Positions 1 through 5,446 of a DNA stretch of 5,515 nucleotides are shown here, in pieces; position 1 is the stretch's first letter, and every line of letters begins with the position of its first letter. The stretch comes from Synergistaceae bacterium. Lineage in GTDB: Bacteria > Synergistota > Synergistia > Synergistales > Aminobacteriaceae. The stretch spans positions 1 to 5,515 of the forward strand of contig JAFPWQ010000268.1 of assembly GCA_017394925.1 (NCBI GenBank). Reading direction: 5' to 3'. The notes under the pieces are model-generated. The model did no database searches. It worked only from the letters and a program-made list of their open reading frames with translations, and had not been told where the DNA came from. The translations under genes and the position numbers were made by a program.

Positions 1-1
1 C

Positions 2-562
2 ACGAATGTTGACATCATGACTCACCTGGGAACACATGCCGAATGCCCGTATCACCACGATGACAACTGGCCCGATGTTACTGGTATTCCCCTGACAACG
101 TTTGTCGGAAGAGGCGTTTACGTTGACTTCAAAGAGTCATGTGCTCCGAATTCACACATCACAGCAAAAGATTTAGACCGTGAAGCTAAGAAAGTGCGTG
201 AAGGCGATATAGTGATAATCGACTCGTCATACAAGCTCAATCCGTTTACGCCCGACACGAACACGGAAAAAGATAAAAGATTATTCGTGAACGGTGAGAC
301 AGCAGAATGGTTCAAAGCAAAGAAAGTTAAAGCTGTTGGATTCGGCGACGGAGTATCAATCGAGAACTGCAACGAAGATGTTAAACCGTTCCATGATATT
401 CTTCTTGCTGAGGGAATAATTTTCATTGAAGTCCTGAAGAATCTTGAACAGCTTAAACGTGATGTATTCTTCATGTCATTTTCACCGTTGCCGATTAAGG
501 GATTAGATTCAAGTCCTGTTCACGCGTACGCAATTGAAGGCATAAAGGAGTTCTCCGAATGA
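2..562 (+). CDS. Cyclase / kynurenine formamidase-like metal-dependent hydrolase, 5' partial
   Basis: The reading frame is open from the first complete codon, so the gene starts upstream of the window. 186 residues are visible, and the ATG at 17 is probably internal. The visible part opens almost at once with HLGTHAECPYH, which fits the family's metal-binding signature HxGTHxDxPxH with Glu replacing the usual Asp. In full-length relatives some 40-60 residues normally precede this motif. The C-terminal half has the family-like order: a DIVIIDSS strand, a His followed by LLAEGIIFIEVLKNLEQL, and a terminal region with SPVHAYAIEG. Known members hydrolyse cyclic amides or formamides (kynurenine formamidase, isatin hydrolase), but many are uncharacterised. 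The stop overlaps the next start (ATGA), which implies translational coupling. Family assignment is good; the substrate is unknown. Confidence 0.85.
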   Translation, partial: TNVDIMTHLGTHAECPYHHDDNWPDVTGIPLTTFVGRGVYVDFKESCAPNSHITAKDLDREAKKVREGDIVIIDSSYKLNPFTPDTNTEKDKRLFVNGETAEWFKAKKVKAVGFGDGVSIENCNEDVKPFHDILLAEGIIFIEVLKNLEQLKRDVFFMSFSPLPIKGLDSSPVHAYAIEGIKEFSE

Positions 563-1476
563 GAATAGCAGTTATAGGCGCGGGGGCTATGGGGTCAATC
601 TACGGCGGCAGGCTCTCGCAGAATAACGAAGTCTTTCTCGTTGACACAAACAAGGCAGTTATTGACGTTGTGAATCAGAACGGTTTAATTCTCGAAGAAA
701 ACGGACATGATAATAAATATTCGCCCAAAGCAGTAAACACCACAGAAGGACTTGAACCCGCTGACCTGATTATTTTATTCGTGAAGGCTCTGTATTCGCG
801 TTCGGCTCTTGAGTCAAACAGGCATATAATCTCAGGGAATACATACCTGATGACATTGCAGAACGGATCAGGCCATGAAGATATTTTATCCGAGTTTGCA
901 CCCGTCGAACGAATCATTATCGGCACTACTGAAGATAACGGTGCTGTTTTATCTCCCGGTCATGTCCGTCATGGGGGAAAAGGCAACACGAACGTTGGAA
1001 TGTTAGTTGAAGACTCGAATCATTTTCTGCCAAGACTGAAAGAGGCATTTGATTCTTGCGGTTTCAATGTGAGAATTCATGAGAACATTCAGCAGTTAAT
1101 CTGGAACAAGCTCTTTGTGAACGTAGCCTTTAGTGCCGTAACTGGTCTCCTGAAATGTGAAATGGGTTTTATTGCCAAATGCGATTATGCTATGAATCTC
1201 TCGAAGAAATTATTGCATGAGGCAGTAACAGTTGCACATGCTCTTGGACTTGAGGCTGATGAATCAAAGCTGCTTGAAGAAATCAAATCCGTATCTGAGA
1301 ATTCACCCAACGGGGTAACGTCAATAAGTGCAGATTTACGCGCAGGACGAAAAACTGAAGTTGACACTATAAGCGGTTCAGTTGTGAGGGCGGCTAAGAA
1401 GTGTAAAATTGAAGTGCCGTGTCATGAATTCATTGTGAATGCGATTCATGCAATGGAAAATTATAACGTGAGGTGA
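559..1476 (+). CDS. Ketopantoate reductase (ApbA/PanE) family oxidoreductase
   Basis: This 305-residue protein has the family's normal length. It opens with a Rossmann dinucleotide-binding motif GAGAMG (residues 7-12) followed by SIYGGRL. The C-terminal helical domain contains WNKLFVN, with Lys184 and Asn188 matching the conserved catalytic Lys and substrate-binding Asn, and RKTEVD, with Glu267 matching the conserved acid. The second Asn expected four residues after Asn188 is Ser192 here. The start is supported by AAAGGAG at 544-550, eight bases upstream, and by the 4-base overlap with the cyclase gene. Family members reduce 2-dehydropantoate to pantoate with NADPH, but many copies in catabolic operons act on other 2-keto or 3-hydroxy acids. 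With its neighbours a hydrolase and a sugar-acid-type dehydrogenase, a catabolic role is more likely than pantothenate synthesis, so no panE symbol is given. Confidence 0.85.
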   Translation: MRIAVIGAGAMGSIYGGRLSQNNEVFLVDTNKAVIDVVNQNGLILEENGHDNKYSPKAVNTTEGLEPADLIILFVKALYSRSALESNRHIISGNTYLMTLQNGSGHEDILSEFAPVERIIIGTTEDNGAVLSPGHVRHGGKGNTNVGMLVEDSNHFLPRLKEAFDSCGFNVRIHENIQQLIWNKLFVNVAFSAVTGLLKCEMGFIAKCDYAMNLSKKLLHEAVTVAHALGLEADESKLLEEIKSVSENSPNGVTSISADLRAGRKTEVDTISGSVVRAAKKCKIEVPCHEFIVNAIHAMENYNVR

Positions 1477-1485
1477 AGTATAAAA

Positions 1486-2505
1486 ATGAAGGCAGTACGA
1501 ATCGTTGAACCCTTCAAAGTTGAATGCATTGATGTTGAGAAGCCAACACCTAAAGCAGGAGAAGCACTGCTCAAGATTGAGGCGGCTGGTATATGCGGCT
1601 CGGATATAGGAGCGTTCAGAGGAACGAATAATCTCGTGAGTTATCCGCGCATAATCGGTCATGAACTTGCCGGTGTAGTTATGTCGATTCCCGAAGATAA
1701 TCCCAAAGGCATAAAGGTCGGCGACAAAGTAGTCGTTGAACCCTATGTGTATTGCGGACATTGCTACCCGTGCAGAATCGGACGCACTAACTGCTGTACT
1801 GACATGCACACTCTCGGAGTTCACATTGACGGCGGTATGTGTGAATACTTCTGTCATCCTGCCCACATGCTCGTGAAAATGCCCGAAGGTATGACCTTTG
1901 AGCAGGCTGCTATGGCTGAACCTCTCACGATCAGTATGCACGGAATTCACAGAGGCGCATTCAAGGCTGGCGAGTATTGCGTTGTTATTGGTGCAGGCCC
2001 GATTGGACTTGCGGCGGCTATGGGTGCACAGGCATACGGCGGTCATGCGATTCTGATTGACATTGTCCAGGAACGACTCGACTTTGCGAAGAATGTAACG
2101 GGAATCGAATACGTGATTAACTCCGGCAAAGAGGACGCAACGAAGAAGATCGCAGAGATCACGAACGGAGATATGGCACAGTTAGTGATTGAATGTTCCG
2201 GCGCAAATCAGGCTATACGTGCTACGTTCGATTATGTGTGCAATGCAGGACGTGTTGTGTTCACGGGCTGGCCGAAGAAAGAAACGAGTCTTCCGACAGA
2301 CATTATCACGAAGAAAGAGCTTGATGTACGAGGCGGACGTAACAGCGTACATGAATTTGAAGAGGCACTTGAACTCATTCAGTCAAAGAGAGTCGACATG
2401 CCTAAGATGCTCACGAAGACAGTTACACCTGATGAAGCTCCTGCAACGATAATTGACATCGAGAAGAATCCGGGTAATTACATGAAAGTTGTTGTGAGAT
2501 TCTAA
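1486..2505 (+). CDS. Zinc-dependent medium-chain dehydrogenase, RspB / L-gulonate-5-dehydrogenase type
   Basis: This 339-residue protein has the size of RspB-like dehydrogenases. Catalytic zinc ligands are Cys37 (AGICGSD) and His59-Glu60 (GHELAG). A structural zinc site is formed by Cys90, Cys93, Cys96 and Cys104. The coenzyme fold shows GAGPIG at 169-174, and an Asp ends the next strand (ILIDI), which favours NAD over NADP. The family oxidises secondary alcohols of polyols, sugar acids or threonine. The overall look (MKAVRIVEPFK..., GSDIGAFRG, the YPRIIGHE box) is closest to the RspB/LgoD group of sugar-acid dehydrogenases, but the exact substrate is inferred only loosely. AGGTGA at 1471-1476 lies nine bases before the ATG and overlaps the upstream stop, so the gene belongs to the same operon. 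It is the last gene before the terminator. Confidence 0.9.
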   Translation: MKAVRIVEPFKVECIDVEKPTPKAGEALLKIEAAGICGSDIGAFRGTNNLVSYPRIIGHELAGVVMSIPEDNPKGIKVGDKVVVEPYVYCGHCYPCRIGRTNCCTDMHTLGVHIDGGMCEYFCHPAHMLVKMPEGMTFEQAAMAEPLTISMHGIHRGAFKAGEYCVVIGAGPIGLAAAMGAQAYGGHAILIDIVQERLDFAKNVTGIEYVINSGKEDATKKIAEITNGDMAQLVIECSGANQAIRATFDYVCNAGRVVFTGWPKKETSLPTDIITKKELDVRGGRNSVHEFEEALELIQSKRVDMPKMLTKTVTPDEAPATIIDIEKNPGNYMKVVVRF

Positions 2506-2524
2506 TTCACCGGGAATTTATGCG

Positions 2525-2551
2525 CCCCCTGTTTTTACGGCAGGGGGTTTT
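2525..2551 (+). terminator. Rho-independent terminator of the three-gene operon
   Basis: CCCCCTG (2525-2531) pairs perfectly with CAGGGGG (2541-2547) around a 9-base loop and is followed at once by TTTTATTATT. It begins 19 bases after the dehydrogenase stop. The opposite strand lacks a T-run after the stem, so it should work only for plus-strand transcription. Confidence 0.9.
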
Positions 2552-2602
2552 ATTATTGCTTTGCTGCCGGTTCTCATAGCACCCGTAATGATAATCGATA
2601 TT

Positions 2603-2821
2603 GGAAGGAAACTTTAAAACATCCAAAAAACTACGCGCTGATATGATCAAAATCCAGATAAAGTATAAAAATATCTTGAGAATATCCAAAATATTTCCAA
2701 AGACAAAATTATCTATGTAGATGAGACCGAAATAAATGAATGTTTAACGCGTAAATATGAACGTTCTCTAAAAGGGACAAAAATTTACTGGGAAGTTTAC
2801 GGATATAAATTTAAGCGAATT
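2603..2821 (+). pseudogene. IS630-family transposase remnant
   Basis: One plus-strand frame reads, from 2711, IYVDETEINECLTRKYERS and on through KGTKIYWEVYGYKFKRI to 2821. This matches the IS630 core pattern (YVDETGI..., R.YGR...G.K.YGEV.G.KFKR) that surrounds the first catalytic Asp of the DDE triad. The same frame upstream (KTTR, YDQNPDKV, KYLENIQNISKDK) looks like the linker before that core, but it is broken by stops at 2615-2617, 2639-2641 and 2666-2668. The N-terminal DNA-binding region, the second Asp, the final acidic residue and both inverted-repeat ends are missing. It is therefore a dead internal fragment, not a working element. The match was recognised by eye from family memory. 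The core is convincing; the upstream limit is approximate. Confidence 0.75.
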
Positions 2822-2975
2822 TTACGCCGTCAATTTTTCCGAGCATTTGTTCGAGAATTTGACAGCCTTTCCTATCTACACCTAGCGCGATAGTTTTTTC
2901 ATTAGTATGCATTTTCTGTTTCCACTTCTTAGTTTTCTTATTAGTTTTCTTACTTTCATTATTCTCAAGATTACT
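2811..2975 (-). other. Open in-frame extension beyond the stop of the 296-aa gene; possible protein-tail or mobile-element remnant
   Basis: On the minus strand the frame of the 296-aa gene continues past its TGA (2976-2978) for 54 sense codons to a TAA at 2811-2813. The first part is Lys-rich (KKTNKKTKKWKQK). The second part, TIALGVDRKGCQILEQMLG, looks like real protein sequence. Its ALGVD..G segment vaguely recalls mutator/IS256-type transposases, with one residue missing in the spacing. An ATG at 2910-2912 could open a 33-codon reading frame, but no convincing ribosome binding site is seen. It could be a lost C-terminal tail, a second transposase scrap, or chance. The frame ends where the IS630 fragment ends, which suggests a deletion junction. 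Confidence 0.3.
2929..2952. repeat. Perfect 12-bp tandem duplication
   Basis: TTAGTTTTCTTA occurs twice head to tail (2929-2940 and 2941-2952). In the minus-strand frame it gives two near-identical KKTN/KKTK units. It is most simply a slippage duplication in a non-functional AT-rich spacer. Confidence 0.8.
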
Positions 2976-3866
2976 TCAATGCACCCCTGAAAACATAAAT
3001 TGCAAAGGAAATTCATCGGACTGCATTAAATAAGCCTTGACTGAAACGATTTTATTTTTCTCAAATTGAATCTTTATGAAGTTAATTCTCTGCTGCAGCA
3101 TATCTTCAGGAAGAGGATCGCCTGACCATTTTATTAAGTCCTGTCCCTTTTCGGCAAGACAAAATTTGTTTTCAGTCAAAAAATTCACTAAATCCTGAAT
3201 ATCGTTAAGGGATGTGAACGGGAAAAAAGCTGCTCCGATTCTGTCAGAAATTCTGTCAGCAAAAAGATCAAAACTGAGAAGATACGCACGTCCGGCAGCA
3301 TACGGCTCAATTTTCGATATAGTCTCTTCAACAAGGGAAATATTTCCGCTGTACGAAAGACCTTGTATAAACTCAATCAGTTTACGGCACGTTCTGACTC
3401 CCGTCTCTATCCGGACACTCTCAGAATATCCCCTGTGATCAAGATTTCCTAAATACAGAACGCGGGAGCCTCTGTCAGCAAGAAATTTTTCAAGATTATT
3501 CAATGGCTGCCTGATAAGCTCAAACTTTTCACGGCCTGTAACGCGGATCACAGCTTCTTCATTTTCACTGGGAAGGGAAGCTGAGCCGGTCAGATCAATA
3601 AAGTAACCTTGAGATAAATTGCATTTGGAATAGAAGTCATAATCAAACTCGTACCAATAAGGATATGGCGAGCTTTCTTCATAAAACTTGTAGGAAAAAT
3701 CTAGGGTTCGTGCAGGGTCATTCAGATTGACTTCATAAATAACATGATGGGACTCTGCCTGACCGTAATTATCCTGAACAAATTTAAGAGCGTTGAGACA
3801 CTCTCCTGAGAATAACCCCGGATACGACAACGTCCTGAAGAGTTCGAGATACTTTGAGACTTTCAT
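2976..3866 (-). CDS. Uncharacterised 296-aa protein, last gene of the RiPP operon, putative tailoring enzyme
   Basis: I do not recognise a characterised family. The protein shows no signal peptide, membrane segment or metal-binding Cys/His cluster and appears cytosolic. It looks like alternating strands and helices, for example paired strands in AYLLSFDLF and around SDRIGAAFFPF (194-217), then helices, then RINFIKIQFEKNKIVSVKAYL (260-280). From memory, this layout, with RIG..FF and later R.I..IKI...VKAYL, recurs in hypothetical proteins of other peptide-modification clusters. Its length and strand/helix rhythm would also fit an ABBA-barrel aromatic or peptide prenyltransferase; that is speculation. 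The start is the first Met of the frame, with only a weak GTGAG six bases upstream. It lies 49 bases after the precursor gene on the same strand with no terminator between, so it is probably co-transcribed and acts on, or helps process, the peptide. Confidence 0.8.
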   Translation of the reverse strand: MKVSKYLELFRTLSYPGLFSGECLNALKFVQDNYGQAESHHVIYEVNLNDPARTLDFSYKFYEESSPYPYWYEFDYDFYSKCNLSQGYFIDLTGSASLPSENEEAVIRVTGREKFELIRQPLNNLEKFLADRGSRVLYLGNLDHRGYSESVRIETGVRTCRKLIEFIQGLSYSGNISLVEETISKIEPYAAGRAYLLSFDLFADRISDRIGAAFFPFTSLNDIQDLVNFLTENKFCLAEKGQDLIKWSGDPLPEDMLQQRINFIKIQFEKNKIVSVKAYLMQSDEFPLQFMFSGVH

Positions 3867-3915
3867 AACAAGCTCACAATTTCCCGATTTCTGAATCTCC
3901 GCTTATGGGATTATT

Positions 3916-4230
3916 TTACCAAGACCAATCCGTGAATGGATTCTCACAGTACGAGGTTGAGGCTGAAATGTAACTGTAACTACAACCACCGCCTGCAACA
4001 TTCTCCAGCTCGCTGTCGGTGAGTTCTCTCATTGGTGTCCGCTGCTGTGCCATGAGCTTCTTCGTTTCTTCATCTGAAACCTGGTACCCAAGCTCACGAG
4101 CTACCTGACGGCTGGCTTCTGTAATGCTGAGTGTCTTGTCGCCGCGAAGTTTGTTCAGACCCTCGCGGAATTTTGCCCTCAAAGCATCATCGGCTTTCAT
4201 GTCTGCGCTGAACTGTTCGGCATTCTTCAT
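3916..4230 (-). CDS. Nif11-like RiPP precursor peptide
   Basis: This 104-residue protein has the build of the Nif11-like leader family. A helical N-terminus (MKNAEQFSADMKADDALRAK...) is followed by a region up to ELTDSELENVAGGG (69-82), the standard leader end and likely cleavage site. A core of about 22 residues then runs from Cys83 to Trp104. It starts CSYSYISASTSYC and ends with an acidic, aromatic tail containing FTDW and a final WSW. Overall it holds two Cys, three Tyr, two Trp, one Phe and eight Ser/Thr. I chose the ATG at 4230 because GGAGGT lies nine bases upstream; an in-frame ATG at 4260 would place that ribosome binding site inside the gene. It sits directly after the radical SAM gene. 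The core has no XYG motif of the tyramine-excising spliceases. The precursor call is firm; the final structure is unknown. Confidence 0.9.
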   Translation of the reverse strand: MKNAEQFSADMKADDALRAKFREGLNKLRGDKTLSITEASRQVARELGYQVSDEETKKLMAQQRTPMRELTDSELENVAGGGCSYSYISASTSYCENPFTDWSW

Positions 4231-4239
4231 TAGAATATT

Positions 4240-4245
4240 ACCTCC
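4240..4245 (-). promoter_or_regulatory. Ribosome binding site of the precursor gene
   Basis: GGAGGT on the minus strand, nine bases before the ATG at 4230. It decides the start of the precursor and its near-consensus strength fits high translation of the peptide relative to its enzymes. Confidence 0.85.
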
Positions 4246-4288
4246 GTAAACATTATTCAAAAACGCAATTAGTTTAGCACAATTTCAA

Positions 4289-5356
4289 TTATTCTACAAC
4301 ATGCCAGCACTGGGGATCACGTGCAAAGAAATCACCGAACTGTCCTCTTGCTACAGCATGGCAGCCCCTGCACCACTGAGCGAGCTTGCACCTTCTGCAA
4401 TCTTCGTATCTGCTTAATTCCCTGTATGCGAGTCTCTTCTTTTCGTAGGTGTTTTCACTGTCAAGAAAGTCATCATCAAAAATATTTCCGATCTCGCTTC
4501 CTGCTGTACGCCTGCAGGCTAATAAAGTCCCGTCAGGAAGTATGCAGCCGGAGAGCCCGATGTGGCAGCCGTCATAAAGCACGCCAGGTTTCACGTTTTC
4601 AGGAATTGTAACGATTCCTTCTTCGTATTTGTAGAGCGTGAAGAGATGTTCTTTTTCACCGAAAATTGTCCAGCAGCCTTCATCTCTATATTTCTCGTAT
4701 TTCTTGTAGCACTTGTCAAGCAATTCACGGTACTCCAGCGGCTTTATCCCGTTCATTTTGTCCGGGCCTGTAGGAACATAACGGGCAAAAGTAAAGAGTC
4801 CGGCGCGGTGCTGTACTGCAAGGTCTATGATGTCGGGTACTTCTTTGATGTTTATCTGAGAGACTGTAACCATGATTGCGCTTTCGATTCCGGCTTTGTG
4901 GAGAATCGGAAGACATGCCCACGTCGCATCGAATGAACCGGGCTTGCGTAAATAATCATGAGTTTCTCTAAGTCCGTCAATTGAAACCTGCAAATCCGTA
5001 CAGCCGCAATCATGAAGCCTGTCGCAAACTTCCTGCGTTAAATGAAACGGATTGCCCATCATGCGAAACTTAAGCTCTTTCTCCCTGAGATATTCGGCCA
5101 GCTTCCAGAATTCCGGGTTAAGCAAAGGATCTCCGCCCGTGATAGCAAAACTTGGACGTGCTTCAAAACGCGCTGTATATGCTATGCATTTGTCTACTAC
5201 TTCTTTCATCTTCTCAAACGGAGTCGAGTAAAGCGTGATAGATGGATCTTCTCCGAATATATAACAGTGCTTGCATCTCTGATCGCAATTGTCAGTTATG
5301 TGCCACTGAAACCCCATGCGCCCGGAAAATTTTGTTTCATTCTCATTAACGGCCAT
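4289..5356 (-). CDS. Radical SAM/SPASM peptide maturase
   Basis: This 355-residue enzyme is cytosolic. CDQRCKHC (Cys24, Cys28, Cys31) binds the 4Fe-4S cluster that cleaves S-adenosylmethionine. GGDPLL (74-79) is the SAM-binding motif, and SIDG (125-128) is typical of SPASM enzymes. The C-terminal SPASM domain holds eight Cys (264, 271, 281, 320, 323, 329, 332, 350) in the expected C-x11-G-x4-C ... C-x2-C-x5-C-x2-C-x17-C arrangement, enough for two auxiliary clusters. Such enzymes make thioether, C-C or C-O links or epimerise residues in peptides. Adjacency to a Nif11-like precursor points to one of the nif11-class maturases (I recall TIGR04103 as such a family, but could not search it). No N-terminal PqqD-like recognition domain is present; the rSAM fold begins within about 15 residues. 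The start is supported by GGAGGT six bases upstream. The exact reaction cannot be read from sequence. Confidence 0.93.
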   Translation of the reverse strand: MAVNENETKFSGRMGFQWHITDNCDQRCKHCYIFGEDPSITLYSTPFEKMKEVVDKCIAYTARFEARPSFAITGGDPLLNPEFWKLAEYLREKELKFRMMGNPFHLTQEVCDRLHDCGCTDLQVSIDGLRETHDYLRKPGSFDATWACLPILHKAGIESAIMVTVSQINIKEVPDIIDLAVQHRAGLFTFARYVPTGPDKMNGIKPLEYRELLDKCYKKYEKYRDEGCWTIFGEKEHLFTLYKYEEGIVTIPENVKPGVLYDGCHIGLSGCILPDGTLLACRRTAGSEIGNIFDDDFLDSENTYEKKRLAYRELSRYEDCRRCKLAQWCRGCHAVARGQFGDFFARDPQCWHVVE

Positions 5357-5362
5357 GTAATA

Positions 5363-5368
5363 ACCTCC
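5363..5368 (-). promoter_or_regulatory. Ribosome binding site of the radical SAM gene
   Basis: GGAGGT on the minus strand with a six-base spacer to the ATG at 5356. It confirms that start. Confidence 0.8.
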
Positions 5369-5387
5369 ATTGAAAATAATTGCAGTT

Positions 5388-5416
5388 ATTATACAGCGAA
5401 GGCAAATTACTCACTG
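5388..5416 (-). promoter_or_regulatory. Probable promoter of the RiPP operon
   Basis: A perfect TATAAT lies at 5388-5393 (minus strand), 31 bases before the radical SAM ATG, giving a predicted leader of about 25 bases. The hexamer 17 bases further upstream (5411-5416, CAGTGA) is a poor match to TTGACA, so the promoter may need an activator or be weak. No other promoter of similar quality was seen in the gaps between the operon's genes. Confidence 0.6.
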
Positions 5417-5426
5417 ACTGAAAAAC

Positions 5427-5446
5427 TCTTCAAGATATAGTGAAGA
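5427..5446. promoter_or_regulatory. Inverted repeat upstream of the RiPP promoter, possible operator
   Basis: TCTTCA (5427-5432) and TGAAGA (5441-5446) are inverted copies with an 8-base centre. The element is centred about 55 bases upstream of the predicted transcription start, a usual place for an activator site. The arms are short and could be chance. The rest of 5394-5515 shows no gene I can support. Confidence 0.25.

Noticed and set aside
559..1476. Naming the reductase panE
   Set aside because: The family covers many 2-keto acid reductases. The operon context is catabolic and one substrate-site residue differs.
1378..2046. Long minus-strand open frame (222 codons) antisense to the dehydrogenase and reductase genes
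   Set aside because: It lies opposite two well-recognised genes, its translation (His/Ser/Cys-rich) fits no family, and it has no supporting context. It is a shadow.
2525..2547. Bidirectional terminator also serving the RiPP operon
   Set aside because: The minus-strand side of the stem is followed by GCGCATAAATT, not a T-run, and it lies more than 400 bases past the last gene.
2507..2689. Short minus-strand open frame over the terminator and IS remnant
   Set aside because: It runs through the terminator stem and opposite the recognisable IS630 frame, and it has no family resemblance.
3916..4230. Splicease-type (tyramine-excising) precursor
   Set aside because: The core lacks an XYG motif and no second small partner of the PlpY type is present.
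4231..4288. Second promoter directly upstream of the precursor gene
   Set aside because: TTGTGC and AATAAT can be picked out, but with a spacer of about 19 bases and weak matches in AT-rich DNA. Not better than chance.
4562..4936. Plus-strand open frame (124 codons) inside the radical SAM gene
   Set aside because: Antisense shadow of a conserved coding region.
5042..5440. Plus-strand open frame (132 codons) over the start of the radical SAM gene
   Set aside because: It is antisense to a gene with clear motifs and overlaps its promoter. No ribosome binding site or family pattern is seen.
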